Positions 16,666 through 25,927 are shown, numbered from the stretch's first letter. The stretch: 64,000 nt of DNA from UBA3792 sp045114775 (GCA_045114775.1 JBGULC010000023.1:1-64000); one strand, 5' to 3'. Program-made: numbers and translations. The notes: a model not told the origin generated them from the sequence alone.

Positions 16666-18116
16666 TCTCGATCCGCTTTGACGATCAGGTAAAGATCGGT
16701 CTCAGGTACATTCTCGACAGTCTGCACCCCTGCTGTCCCTTCGGGGCCGAGCGGGTGAACCGGCTGCGCTTCTTTGCGCCGGAGGAACGCGCCGCGCTCG
16801 AAGCGGAGCTTTTTGCCGTTGAACGCGCGGCAAAAGCGGCAGACAGTTTGAAGCCGCTTTATGAAAAGATCATGCTCACGCTGTGTCAGCTCAAGGATAT
16901 CCGCGGCTCGCTCAAACGTCTTAGTGAGGGCGCGATCCTCGATCACGTCGAGCTTTTCGAGCTCAAGGGCTTTCTGCTGCGCGTCTCGGACCTGATCCCG
17001 CCGTTCTCGGAAATGAACGAAACGGTCACAACCGGGCTTACGTTCGCCGACCCTAAGGAAGCGCTTGCCGTGCTTGATCCAGAGGGCACGCGCTCGCGCG
17101 GGTTCTATATCCCCGACGGCGCAACGGAGCGGCTTTCCGCGATTCGTGCGGAAAAGAAACGGCTTGAGCAGCGGCTCTACGCTGCGCCGGACGCGGAAAA
17201 GGACGCGATCAAGGCGGAACGCACCCGCGTCTGTGCCGAGGAGGAGACCGAGGAGCGAGAGATCCGAAAAGCGATGTGCGTCCGCCTTCTCCCCCGCGTT
17301 CCCGAACTGCTGTCCGACGCCGACGCCGCGGGACGGCTCGATTTTCTGATCCAGAAAGCACTGTTTGCCGCAAAGTACGGCGGCGTGTGCCCGGAGATTT
17401 CGGAAAGCGCGCTCGCGCTGACCGATATGATCAACCCGGAGCTTTGTGATCTTTTGCGCGCAAAGGGACGCGCGTTTGTGCCCGTTTCGATCGCAGCAGA
17501 TCGCGGCGCGACGGTCATCACCGGCGCGAACATGGGCGGCAAGAGCGTGGCGATGAAAACGCTTGCGCTGAACGTGCTGCTCATGCACGCGGGATTTTTG
17601 GTCTGTGCAAGCGCGGCGAAGATCCCGATGTTCGAAAGCGTGCAGATGCTCTTTGACGATACGCAGTCGATGCAGTCCGGATTGTCCGGTTTCGGCTCGG
17701 AGATCGTGCGGTTCAACGAAGCGCTTGAGGAGATCGAACGGGGCTATTCGCTGCTGCTCATCGACGAGCTCGGCCGCGGCACGAACCCCGACGAGGGCGC
17801 GGTCATCGTGCAGGCGGTGACGCAGTATCTGAACGGCATCGACGCGATCTCGATCCTTGCGACGCACTACGACGGCGTGGCGGAGCACGCGAGCGCGCAT
17901 TATCAGATCATCGGGCTTAAAGACGTCGATCCGGAGGCGATCAAAGCTGAGCTTTCTGCTGCGCACGGAGACGGCGTATCGGTCATCGCGCGGCATATGA
18001 ACTACGGGCTTTACCGCGTCGAAGGCAAAGCGGACTGTCCGAAGGACGCGCTGAACATCTGCCGCATGCTGTCGCTCCGGTCTGAGATCCTCGAACGCAT
18101 CGAACGCGCTTATTGA
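16662..18116 (+). CDS. kamC: KamC, MutS-like ATPase of the aminomutase reactivase
   Basis: The GTG at 16662 overlaps the kamB stop and has AAGGAGG seven bases upstream, giving 484 residues. The C-terminal half is a MutS-family ATPase: Walker A GANMGGKSV, Walker B SLLLIDELGRGTNP and a later ILATHYDG switch. There is no mismatch-recognition domain, and the N-terminal half is helical with charged coiled-coil character. MutS-like proteins of this kind accompany lysine and ornithine aminomutases and are proposed to restore inactivated enzyme. A terminator-controlled riboswitch separates it from the catabolic genes, so it is likely expressed at a basal level. Confidence 0.82.
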   Translation: MISIRFDDQVKIGLRYILDSLHPCCPFGAERVNRLRFFAPEERAALEAELFAVERAAKAADSLKPLYEKIMLTLCQLKDIRGSLKRLSEGAILDHVELFELKGFLLRVSDLIPPFSEMNETVTTGLTFADPKEALAVLDPEGTRSRGFYIPDGATERLSAIRAEKKRLEQRLYAAPDAEKDAIKAERTRVCAEEETEEREIRKAMCVRLLPRVPELLSDADAAGRLDFLIQKALFAAKYGGVCPEISESALALTDMINPELCDLLRAKGRAFVPVSIAADRGATVITGANMGGKSVAMKTLALNVLLMHAGFLVCASAAKIPMFESVQMLFDDTQSMQSGLSGFGSEIVRFNEALEEIERGYSLLLIDELGRGTNPDEGAVIVQAVTQYLNGIDAISILATHYDGVAEHASAHYQIIGLKDVDPEAIKAELSAAHGDGVSVIARHMNYGLYRVEGKADCPKDALNICRMLSLRSEILERIERAY

Positions 18117-18130
18117 TATAAGGAAACTCC

Positions 18131-18160
18131 TTGACAACGACCCCGAAAATCGGGTATAAT
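18131..18160 (+). promoter_or_regulatory. Strong promoter of the lysine catabolic operon
   Basis: A consensus TTGACA (18131-18136) and a consensus TATAAT (18155-18160) are separated by 18 bases. It lies just upstream of the lysine riboswitch. Confidence 0.92.
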
Positions 18161-18184
18161 TTCCCTACAGAATTCCTTTGGGGT

Positions 18185-18354
18185 CTTCCATAGAGGCGCG
18201 GACAGCAGGGTACCCGTCCGACCGGCAGGGCAGCCGGAATGTCGTACGGAGAAGGGGCCGTCCGCCGAAGAGATCGGTCCTGCCCGGTCCGGTTTCTGGC
18301 ATCGTCGTGTAAGCGGCGCTGCTGTCATGTTCATCGAGCATGGAGCGCTATCGG
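18185..18354 (+). ncRNA. Lysine riboswitch (L box) aptamer
   Basis: This fills most of the 344-base gap between kamC and kal. Hallmarks of the L box appear in order: AGAGGCGCG (18192-18200), GAAGGGG (18251-18257), CCGCCGAAG (18262-18270) and GCTGTCAT (18321-18328). The ends can pair as a short P1 stem (18188-18193 with 18348-18354, one bulge). The P1 3' strand overlaps the 5' strand of the downstream terminator, so the two structures exclude each other. That arrangement predicts readthrough when lysine is bound. L boxes normally repress biosynthesis or import; here the genes controlled degrade lysine. Confidence 0.88.
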
Positions 18355-18384
18355 TCGATCGGTCGACCGACAGCGTCTTTTTTT
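18346..18384 (+). terminator. Riboswitch expression platform terminator
   Basis: An 8-bp stem (18351-18358 with 18363-18370) is extended by a further 4 bp (18346-18349 with 18372-18375) across one mismatch. Seven T residues follow almost directly. Its 5' arm contains the P1 3' strand of the aptamer. Confidence 0.88.
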
Positions 18385-18460
18385 ACCCGAAACGGATCGG
18401 ACGACCCCGGAAGCGCTGTGATCCCCATACATAGCAAATCAAAGTGAAGGAGAATCACCC

Positions 18461-18862
18461 ATGGAAAAAATCTCATCTATGCTCCGTCTCCGCATGAGCG
18501 CAAAGGACGCGCACTACGGCGGAAACCTGGTTGACGGCGCGCACATGGTCCATCTGTTCGGCGACGTTGCGACCGAGCTTCTCATCAAGTGCGACGGCGA
18601 CGAAGGCCTGTTCTGCGCCTACGACAACATCGAATTTCTTGCCCCGGTCTACGCGGGCGATTACATCGAAGCCTACGGCGAGATCGACCGCATCGGCAAC
18701 ACCTCCCGCGGCATGACGTTCGAAGCGCGTAAGGTCATTGCGGCGCGTCCGGACATCTCCCCGTCCGCGGCCGACGTGCTCCCCGAGCCGATCGTGGTCT
18801 GCCGCGCGCACGGCACCTGCGTCACGCCGAAGAACTGCCAGCGCATTGATCACAGCAAGTAA
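18461..18862 (+). CDS. kal: 3-aminobutyryl-CoA ammonia-lyase
   Basis: The 133-residue hot-dog-fold protein has the VDGAHMVHLFGDVATEL block and the YAGDYIEAYGEI strand typical of Kal. It removes ammonia from L-3-aminobutyryl-CoA to give crotonyl-CoA, the last lysine-specific step. AAGGAG precedes the ATG. It is the first gene behind the lysine riboswitch and is followed 12 bases later by kce. Length and gene order agree with known lysine fermentation clusters. Confidence 0.9.
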   Translation: MEKISSMLRLRMSAKDAHYGGNLVDGAHMVHLFGDVATELLIKCDGDEGLFCAYDNIEFLAPVYAGDYIEAYGEIDRIGNTSRGMTFEARKVIAARPDISPSAADVLPEPIVVCRAHGTCVTPKNCQRIDHSK

Positions 18863-18874
18863 CGGAGGGAACCC

Positions 18875-19702
18875 ATGGAAAAGCTCATCATCACCGCCGC
18901 CATCTGCGGCGCCGAGGTCACCAAGGCGAACAACCCCGCCGTCCCCTACACCGTCGAGGAAATGGTCCGCGAAGCGAAGCTCGCGTACGAAGCGGGCGCG
19001 GCGATCATCCATGTGCACGTCCGCTGGGACGACGGCACGCCGACGCAGGACCGCGAACGCTTCCGCGTGGTCATGGACGCGATTCGCAAGGAGCTTCCCG
19101 ACGTCATCATGATCCCGTCGACCGGCGGCGCAACCGGCATGACGCCCGAAGAGCGTCTGCAGCCGACCGAGCTCATGCCCGAGATGGCGACGCTCGACTG
19201 CGGCACCTGCAATTTCGGCGATGAGGTGTTTGAAAACACGATGCCCACGATGCGCGCATTCGGCAAGCGCATGATCGAGAACGGCATCAAGCCCGAATAC
19301 GAATGCTTCGAGCTCGGACACCTCGACACCGTGCTGAACATGGCGAGAAAGGGCGAGGTCCCCGGCGCGCCGATGCAGTTCAACTTTGTGCTCGGCGTTC
19401 CCGGCTGCGCGCCCGCGACCGTCGACAACCTCGCGTTCATGGTCAGTAAGATCCCCGCGGGCTCGACCTGGACGGTCACCGGCGTCGGCAGATCCGCCTG
19501 GACGATGGCGGCCGCCGGCATCATCATGGGCGGCAACGTCCGCGTCGGCTTCGAGGACAACGTCTACCTCGGCAAGGGCCATAAAGCAGCCTCTAACGGC
19601 GAGCTTGTCGAAAAGGTCGTTCGCCTTGCGAAGGAACTCGGCCGCGAGATCGCAACGCCCGACGAGGCGCGCGCGATCCTCGGCATGAAGCCGCTTCAAT
19701 AA
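18875..19702 (+). CDS. kce: 3-keto-5-aminohexanoate cleavage enzyme
   Basis: This 275-residue member of the BKACE (DUF849) family carries the zinc-binding HVHVR motif (IIHVHVRWDDG, near residue 45). A STGGATGMT block and a GVGRSAW segment follow. It condenses 5-amino-3-oxohexanoate with acetyl-CoA and cleaves it to acetoacetate and 3-aminobutyryl-CoA. It sits between kal and kdd with short spacers, all in one transcription unit. Size and motifs match characterised Kce enzymes. Confidence 0.94.
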   Translation: MEKLIITAAICGAEVTKANNPAVPYTVEEMVREAKLAYEAGAAIIHVHVRWDDGTPTQDRERFRVVMDAIRKELPDVIMIPSTGGATGMTPEERLQPTELMPEMATLDCGTCNFGDEVFENTMPTMRAFGKRMIENGIKPEYECFELGHLDTVLNMARKGEVPGAPMQFNFVLGVPGCAPATVDNLAFMVSKIPAGSTWTVTGVGRSAWTMAAAGIIMGGNVRVGFEDNVYLGKGHKAASNGELVEKVVRLAKELGREIATPDEARAILGMKPLQ

Positions 19703-19752
19703 CCGGAATCCATACCAATCTTTTATAAAAATCAATTTCAGGAGGAATTACA

Positions 19753-20805
19753 ATGGAACAGATCAAGGGCAATAAGTACGGCACCCACCGCGTCATCGAG
19801 CCGAAAGGCGTTCTGACCCAGGCGGCATGGAAGATCGACAACGACATGACCAAGCGTTATTCCAACGAGATCATCTGCGACGTCATCTCCCTGAACATCG
19901 ACTCCGCATCCTTCACGCAGATTGAGGAAGCCTGCGGCGGCGACGAGCAGAAGATCGGCGAAATGATCCTCGGCATCGTGGCGGAGCGCGGCAAGCAGCA
20001 GAACCCGGTCACCGGATCCGGCGGCATGTTCATCGGCAAGGTCGCCTACATCGGCGAGGACCTTCTCAAAAAGCCGGACTTCGACCTCAAGGTCGGCGAC
20101 AAGATCGCATCCCTCGTCTCCCTCTCCATGACGCCCTTAAAGATCGACCGCATCAAGGCGATCCACAAGGACATCGACCGCGTGGACATCGACGGTCAGG
20201 CGGTGCTGTTTGAGTCCGCGATCTACGCGAAGCTGCCCGACGATATGTCCGAGGCGCTGGCGCTCGCGGCGCTCGACGTGGCAGGCGCGCCCGCGCAGGC
20301 AAGAAAGCTCCCGAAGGAAGGCGATTCCGTGCTGATCCTCGGCGCAAACGGCAAGAGCGGTGTGCTCTGCGGCTGGGAAGCGCTGAAAAAGGTCGGCCCG
20401 AACGGCAAGGTCGTCGGCGTTGTAAGAAACCCGAAGCAGGTCCCGGCTCTCATTGAGCTCGGCGTTTACACCGACGTCATCGTTGCGGACTGCACGAAGC
20501 CGGTCGAGGTGCTTGAAAAGGCGCTCGAAGTCAACGGCGGCAAGGAATACGACATCTCCATCTGCTGCGTCAACATCGAATCCTGCGAGATGAGCGCGAT
20601 CCTCCCTGTCCGCGACGACGGTCTCGTTTACTTCTTCTCGATGGCGACCTCCTTTACAAAGGCGGCTTTGGGCGCGGAGGGCGTCGGCAAGGACGTCACC
20701 ATGATCGTCGGTAACGGCTACACCAAGAACCACGCCGAGATCACGCTGAACGTGCTCCGCGAGAACGCGAAGCTCAGAAAGCTGTTCGACGAAAAATACT
20801 GCTGA
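19753..20805 (+). CDS. kdd: L-erythro-3,5-diaminohexanoate dehydrogenase
   Basis: The 350-residue protein resembles medium-chain dehydrogenases. It has a Rossmann segment (SVLILGANGKSGVLCGWEAL, about residues 194-213) and the family-specific N-terminus starting KGNKYGTHRVIEPKGVL. It oxidatively deaminates 3,5-diaminohexanoate to 5-amino-3-oxohexanoate with NAD+. AGGAGG lies upstream of the ATG. Its place between kce and kamA is the usual gene order of the pathway. Confidence 0.93.
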   Translation: MEQIKGNKYGTHRVIEPKGVLTQAAWKIDNDMTKRYSNEIICDVISLNIDSASFTQIEEACGGDEQKIGEMILGIVAERGKQQNPVTGSGGMFIGKVAYIGEDLLKKPDFDLKVGDKIASLVSLSMTPLKIDRIKAIHKDIDRVDIDGQAVLFESAIYAKLPDDMSEALALAALDVAGAPAQARKLPKEGDSVLILGANGKSGVLCGWEALKKVGPNGKVVGVVRNPKQVPALIELGVYTDVIVADCTKPVEVLEKALEVNGGKEYDISICCVNIESCEMSAILPVRDDGLVYFFSMATSFTKAALGAEGVGKDVTMIVGNGYTKNHAEITLNVLRENAKLRKLFDEKYC

Positions 20806-20874
20806 TTGATGCGCGGGAGCAAGGCAACAACGCCCTGCTCTCGCAGTCTTTATTCCGACGACAGGAGGATTTTT

Positions 20875-22125
20875 ATGAAAACCCGAAACGGTTTATTCGC
20901 CGACGTTCCCGAAGAGCAGTGGAACGACTGGCACTGGCAGGTACGAAACCGCGCCGAAACGCTTGACGATCTCAAGAAGGTCATGACGCTCACCCCCGAG
21001 GAGGAGGAAGGCGTCAAAAAGACGCTCGGCAAGCTCCGCATGGCGATCACGCCGTACTATCTCTCGCTGATCGACCTCGACGATCCCTACGATCCGATCC
21101 GCAAGATGGCGATCCCGCGCGCCGAGGAGCTCGACTACGCCGACTATGAGGACGCCGATCCGCTGCACGAGGATACCGATTCCCCGGTCCCCGGTCTTAC
21201 CCACCGCTATCCGGACCGCGTGCTGTTCCTCATCACGGATATGTGCTCCATGTACTGCCGTCACTGCACGCGCCGCCGCTTCGCCGGACAGAACGACTGC
21301 GGCGTTCCCGCGGCGCAGATCGATAAGGGCATTGAATATGTCGCAAACCATCCCGAGGTCCGCGACGTGCTTCTTTCCGGCGGCGACGCGCTGATGGTCG
21401 GCGACAAGGTGCTCGAAAGCATCATTTCTCGGCTTCGCGCGATCCCGCACGTCGAGATCATCCGTCTCGGCTCGCGTACGCCGGTCGTGTGCCCGCAGCG
21501 CATCACGCCGGAGCTTTGCAATATGCTCAAGAAGTACCATCCCATCTGGGTCAACACGCACTTCAACACGCCGAAGGAATTCACGCCCGAAGCCGCGAAG
21601 GCGTGCGCCATGCTCGCGGACGCGGGCATCCCGCTGGGCAACCAGAGCGTGCTTTTAGCCAGCATCAACGACTGCAGCCACGTCATGATGGAGCTTGTGC
21701 ACGGGCTCGTCAAGATGCGCGTGCGCCCGTACTACATCTACGCCTGCGACCCGTCCCTCGGTCTTTCGCACTTCCGCACGCCGGTCAGTAAAGGCATCGA
21801 GATCATGGAAGCGCTCCGCGGCCATACCTCCGGCTACTGCGTACCGACGTTCGTGGTCGACGCGCCGGGCGGCGGCGGCAAGACGCCCGTCATGCCGAAC
21901 TACCTGATCTCGCAGACGCCGAGAAAGGTCATCCTCAGAAACTTCGAGGGCGTCATCACGTCCTACACCGAGCCGGAGCATTATGTGCAGAACTGCCACT
22001 GCGACGTCTGCACGGGCAAGCGCAAGGTCGAAAAGACCGGCGTCGCGTACGTTGCCGAGGGCACCAAGCAGCACTATCTCGAGCCGACGAAGCTTCTCCG
22101 CAACGAGCGGCACGTCAAGCACTGA
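20875..22125 (+). CDS. kamA: L-lysine 2,3-aminomutase
   Basis: I chose the ATG at 20875, which has AGGAGGA just upstream, over an earlier in-frame start. The 416-residue radical SAM enzyme has Cys124, Cys128 and Cys131 (CSMYCRHC) for the 4Fe-4S cluster. Lys336 in APGGGGKTP binds pyridoxal phosphate, one residue off the Clostridium subterminale numbering. The C-terminal HCDVC supplies zinc ligands. It converts L-lysine to L-beta-lysine, the first pathway step. The 69-base gap after kdd shows no obvious terminator. Confidence 0.97.
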   Translation: MKTRNGLFADVPEEQWNDWHWQVRNRAETLDDLKKVMTLTPEEEEGVKKTLGKLRMAITPYYLSLIDLDDPYDPIRKMAIPRAEELDYADYEDADPLHEDTDSPVPGLTHRYPDRVLFLITDMCSMYCRHCTRRRFAGQNDCGVPAAQIDKGIEYVANHPEVRDVLLSGGDALMVGDKVLESIISRLRAIPHVEIIRLGSRTPVVCPQRITPELCNMLKKYHPIWVNTHFNTPKEFTPEAAKACAMLADAGIPLGNQSVLLASINDCSHVMMELVHGLVKMRVRPYYIYACDPSLGLSHFRTPVSKGIEIMEALRGHTSGYCVPTFVVDAPGGGGKTPVMPNYLISQTPRKVILRNFEGVITSYTEPEHYVQNCHCDVCTGKRKVEKTGVAYVAEGTKQHYLEPTKLLRNERHVKH

Positions 22126-22134
22126 GGGCGCCTT

Positions 22135-23697
22135 ATGGAAAGCAAACTCGGCTTGAATTTTGATCTGGTCAATGAGGCGCGGGCAAGCGCGGCGCACGTC
22201 GCGGCGGACACGCAGCGCTTCATTGACGTACACACGACCGTCACCGTCGAGCGTACCGTCTGCCGTCTTTTGGGCATCGACGGCGTGAACGACATGGACG
22301 TTCCCATGCCGAACGTGGTCGTGGACTATCTCACCGAAAACGCGCTGCTGCCGATGGGCGCGGCGTGGATGCTCGGCACGGCGATTCTGGAGACCGGCCT
22401 CACGCCGCAGGGCGTCGCGGAGGCGATCGACAAAGGCGAACTCGACCTTACGAAGCTTCCCGCGCACGGCGAAGCGGAGATCCGCAAAGCGCTTCAGCCC
22501 TATGTCGACGCCACGATGGCGCGGATCAACCAAAACGTCGCGAAGCGCAACGAATACCTCGGCCGTTTCGGCGACAAACAAGGTCCGTACCTCTATATCA
22601 TCGTCGCGACCGGCAACATCTACGAGGACATCATCCAGGCGAAGGCCGGCGCAAAGCAGGGCGCGGACATCATCGCGGTCATCCGCACGACGGGTCAGTC
22701 GCTATTGGACTACGTGCCCTACGGCGCGACGACCGAGGGCTTCGGCGGCACCTACGCCACGCAGGAGAACTTCCGCCTGATGCGCGCGGCGCTCGACGAG
22801 GTCGGCGAGGAGCAGCACCGGTACATCCGGCTGTGCAACTACTGCTCCGGGCTGTGCATGCCCGAGATCGCGGCGATGGGCGCCTTGGAACGGCTCGACG
22901 TCATGCTGAACGACGCGCTGTACGGCATCCTGTTCCGCGACATCAATATGCAGCGCACGATCGTCGACCAGTATTTTTCCCGCATCATCAACGGTTACGC
23001 GGGCGTCATCATCAACACCGGCGAGGACAATTACCTCACGACCGACGACGCGATCACGTCCGCGCACACGGTCCTTGCGTCGCAGTTCCTCAACGAAGCG
23101 TTCGCAAAGTGCGCCGGCATGCGCGAGGAGCAGATGGGTCTCGGCCACGCGTTCGAGATGGACCCGGCGGTCGAAAACACGTTCCTGTATGAACTGGCGC
23201 AGGCGGAAATGGCGCGCGAGATCTTCCCGAACGCGCCGTTAAAGTACATGCCGCCGACCAAATACATGACCGGCAACATCTTCCGCGGACACATCCAGGA
23301 CGCGCTCTTTAACATGGTCACGATCCTGACGAACCAGAAGCTGCACCTTTTGGGCATGATGACCGAGGCGATCCACACGCCGTTCATGTCGGACCGCGCG
23401 CTGTCGATCGAAAACGCGCAGTACATCTTCCGCACGATGAAGGATCTGGGCTCCGAGCTCACCTTCAAGGAAGGCGGCATCATCCGCTCCCGCGCAAACG
23501 AGGTGCTCGTAAAGGCGACCGAGCTTTTGAAAGAAATCGAAACGCTCGGGCTGTTCACCACGCTTGAACGCGGCATCTTCGCGGACGTCAAGCGTCCGAA
23601 GGACGGCGGCAAGGGACTTCAAGGCGTCGTTTTGAAGGACGAACACTACTTCAACCCGTTTATCGAGGTCATGAAAGGCAAGGTGGCAAACGAATGA
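22135..23697 (+). CDS. kamD: Beta-lysine 5,6-aminomutase, alpha subunit
   Basis: The 520-residue protein has the length and sequence character of KamD, with ARINQNVAKRNEYLGR, NTGEDNYLTT and HAFEMDPAVENTF blocks of the TIM-barrel subunit. With KamE it moves the terminal amino group of beta-lysine to carbon 5, using adenosylcobalamin and pyridoxal phosphate. The start lies ten bases after the kamA stop, and its end overlaps kamE by 4 bp, fitting a 1:1 complex. Confidence 0.95.
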   Translation: MESKLGLNFDLVNEARASAAHVAADTQRFIDVHTTVTVERTVCRLLGIDGVNDMDVPMPNVVVDYLTENALLPMGAAWMLGTAILETGLTPQGVAEAIDKGELDLTKLPAHGEAEIRKALQPYVDATMARINQNVAKRNEYLGRFGDKQGPYLYIIVATGNIYEDIIQAKAGAKQGADIIAVIRTTGQSLLDYVPYGATTEGFGGTYATQENFRLMRAALDEVGEEQHRYIRLCNYCSGLCMPEIAAMGALERLDVMLNDALYGILFRDINMQRTIVDQYFSRIINGYAGVIINTGEDNYLTTDDAITSAHTVLASQFLNEAFAKCAGMREEQMGLGHAFEMDPAVENTFLYELAQAEMAREIFPNAPLKYMPPTKYMTGNIFRGHIQDALFNMVTILTNQKLHLLGMMTEAIHTPFMSDRALSIENAQYIFRTMKDLGSELTFKEGGIIRSRANEVLVKATELLKEIETLGLFTTLERGIFADVKRPKDGGKGLQGVVLKDEHYFNPFIEVMKGKVANE

Positions 23698-24482
23698 GCA
23701 GCGGACTTTACAACACGCATAAAATCGAATTCGATACCACGCTCGACCTTACGCGGCTGAAGCCGTACGGCGACACGATGAACGACGGCAAGGTGCAGCT
23801 GAGCTTCACCCTGCCGGTCAAGGACGACGAGCGCGGCGTGGAAGCGGCGCGGCAGATCGCAAAGAAGATGGGTCTCGACGAGCCGAACGTGACGTATCAC
23901 GCGCCGCTCGACAAGGAGTTCACGTTCTACGTGGTCTACGGCAGCTGCGTGCACACCGTCAACTACGAGGACATCCACGTCATCACCGTCGAATCTGAGG
24001 TGATGAGCATGGAGGAAACGAACGACTACATCCGCGAGCACATCGGCAGAAAGGTCGTGATGGTAGGCGCCTCTACCGGCACTGACGCGCACACGGTCGG
24101 CATCGACGCGATCATGAACCGCAAGGGCTTCGCGGGACATTACGGTGTGGAGCGCTACGAGATGATCGAGGCCTATAACCTCGGCTCGCAGGTCGCAAAC
24201 GAGGACTTCATCAAGAAAGCGCTTGAGGTCCACGCGGACGCGCTTCTGGTCTCGCAGACGGTCACGCAGAAGGACATCCACATCCAGAACCTCACGAACC
24301 TCATCGAGCTTCTGGAAGCCGAGGGATTGCGCGATCGCTTCGTGGTGGTCTGCGGCGGTCCGCGCATCACGCATGAGCTTGCGAAGGAGCTGGGCTTCGA
24401 CGCGGGCTTCGGCGCGGGCACGTACGGCGACGACGTGGCAAGCTTCGTCGTCACGGAAATGGTCAAACGCGGCATGAAATAA
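23694..24482 (+). CDS. kamE: Beta-lysine 5,6-aminomutase, beta (B12-binding) subunit
   Basis: The 262-residue subunit has the base-off cobalamin motif DAHTVG with His133. Lys144, eleven residues later, is the position that anchors pyridoxal phosphate; both numbers match the C. sticklandii enzyme. The N-terminal third is the dimerisation region and the rest a Rossmann-like B12 domain. It overlaps kamD by 4 bp. KamB/KamC encoded upstream are its likely repair factors. Confidence 0.96.
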   Translation: MSSGLYNTHKIEFDTTLDLTRLKPYGDTMNDGKVQLSFTLPVKDDERGVEAARQIAKKMGLDEPNVTYHAPLDKEFTFYVVYGSCVHTVNYEDIHVITVESEVMSMEETNDYIREHIGRKVVMVGASTGTDAHTVGIDAIMNRKGFAGHYGVERYEMIEAYNLGSQVANEDFIKKALEVHADALLVSQTVTQKDIHIQNLTNLIELLEAEGLRDRFVVVCGGPRITHELAKELGFDAGFGAGTYGDDVASFVVTEMVKRGMK

Positions 24483-24522
24483 GCCGCCAAGATAGATACG
24501 AAATCAACAAGGAGGAACAATC

Positions 24523-25215
24523 ATGGCAAAGAAACCGGTCATCACTGCCGCTGAGGCAGCGAAAATGATTCCCGACGGCGCTACGATCATGTGCGGCGGC
24601 TTTCTCGCCTGCGGACAGGCGCGCGCCATCGTCAAGGAGCTTGTAAAGCTCGGCACGAAGGACCTCACGCTGATCGCAAACGATATGGGTCGTGCGGTCG
24701 GTCCGATGGGTGAAGAGTTCTTCGGCATTGCGGAGCTCATCCACAACCATCAGGTCAAGCGCGTGATCGCAACGCACGTCGGCATGACGCCCGAGGTCGG
24801 CGAACAGATGAACGCCGGCACGCTGGAAGTCAACCTGATCCCGCAGGGCTCCATGGCGGAGTGCATCCGCGCGGGCGGCGCGGGACTGGGCGGCGTTCTC
24901 ACCCCCGTCGGCGTCGACACGCTGATCGAGGAAAGCCCGCTCTGCCTCGGCAAACAGGAGATCGACGGCAAGCCGTATCTTCTGATGAAGCCGATCCATG
25001 CGGACTTTGCGCTCCTCGGCACCTATAAGTGCGACGAAGCGGGCAACTGCTGGTACAAGGGCACGATGCGTAACTTCAACACCGTCATGGCGACCGCGGC
25101 GGACGTCGTCATCGCCGAGACCGAATACCTCGTTCCCGTCGGCGAGATCGAGCCCGAGAACATCCACACCTACGGCATGTGCGTGGACTATATCGTGGAA
25201 GGAGAGAGAAAGTAA
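24523..25215 (+). CDS. atoD: Butyrate-acetoacetate CoA-transferase, subunit A
   Basis: The 230-residue protein begins with the CoA-transferase alpha pattern (AAKMIPDGATIMCGGFLACG, with the glycine-rich loop). It forms the A subunit of a heteromeric class I CoA-transferase. In this pathway it moves CoA from butyryl-CoA to the acetoacetate made by Kce. Its TAA shares one base with the atoA start (TAATG), giving tight coupling. AGGAGG precedes the ATG 40 bases after kamE. Confidence 0.93.
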   Translation: MAKKPVITAAEAAKMIPDGATIMCGGFLACGQARAIVKELVKLGTKDLTLIANDMGRAVGPMGEEFFGIAELIHNHQVKRVIATHVGMTPEVGEQMNAGTLEVNLIPQGSMAECIRAGGAGLGGVLTPVGVDTLIEESPLCLGKQEIDGKPYLLMKPIHADFALLGTYKCDEAGNCWYKGTMRNFNTVMATAADVVIAETEYLVPVGEIEPENIHTYGMCVDYIVEGERK

Positions 25216-25883
25216 TGGATAAGAACGAAATCAAAGCGTTCATCGCAAAGCGCTGCGCGAAAGAACTGAAGGACGGCGACGTCGTCAACCTCGGCATCGG
25301 CCTCCCCACCATGATCCCCGGCTTCCTTCCCGAGGGTGTTGACCTCGTCATCCATGCCGAGCTCGGCATCGTCGGCGCGGGCGCAACTCCGAAGCCCGAA
25401 GACCCGAACTACGATCCGTACCATGTCGTCGACGCAGGCGGCAACGTCGCTTCCGTGGCGTTCGGCGGCGGCTTCATCGACTCCGCAACGAACTTCGGTC
25501 TGATTCGCGGGGGCCACGTGGACGCGTGCTTCCTCGGCGCGCTCGAAGTCGACCAGGAAGGCAACCTCGCAAACTGGATCATCCCCGGAAAAAGAATGCC
25601 CGGCATGGGCGGCGCAATGGACCTCTGCGTCGGCGCACGCAACTGCATCGTCTGCATGGAGCACACCGCGAAGGGCAACCCGAAGATCCTCGAAAAGTGC
25701 CGTCTCCCCTTGACCGCTTCGCATTGCGTCAAGAAGATCATCACCGAAATGTGCGTCCTCGAAGTCACCGAAAACGGACTTCTGATGACCGAGATCAACC
25801 CGGAATTCACCGTCGACCAGGTCAAGGCAGCCACCGCCGCCCCGATCACCGTCGCGGAGAACCTCAAAAGCATGATCGACTGA
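25215..25883 (+). CDS. atoA: Butyrate-acetoacetate CoA-transferase, subunit B
   Basis: The true start is the ATG at 25215, sharing an A with the atoD stop, and gives 222 residues. The protein has the beta-subunit motif GIGLPTMIPGF and the catalytic glutamate in HAELGIVGAG (most relatives have ENG). A GAMDLCVGARNCIVCMEH block follows. It closes the riboswitch-controlled operon and is followed by a terminator. Acetoacetyl-CoA made here would need a thiolase encoded elsewhere. Confidence 0.93.
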   Translation: MDKNEIKAFIAKRCAKELKDGDVVNLGIGLPTMIPGFLPEGVDLVIHAELGIVGAGATPKPEDPNYDPYHVVDAGGNVASVAFGGGFIDSATNFGLIRGGHVDACFLGALEVDQEGNLANWIIPGKRMPGMGGAMDLCVGARNCIVCMEHTAKGNPKILEKCRLPLTASHCVKKIITEMCVLEVTENGLLMTEINPEFTVDQVKAATAAPITVAENLKSMID

Positions 25884-25895
25884 TCAACCGCATTA

Positions 25896-25926
25896 CAAAA
25901 GCCCGACCGAAAGGCCGGGCTTTTTC
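25896..25926 (+). terminator. Terminator of the lysine catabolic operon
   Basis: A stem of about 9 bp with one mismatch and a GAAA tetraloop (arms 25900-25908 and 25913-25921) ends in five T residues, just downstream of the atoA stop. Confidence 0.88.
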
Positions 25927-25927
25927 A

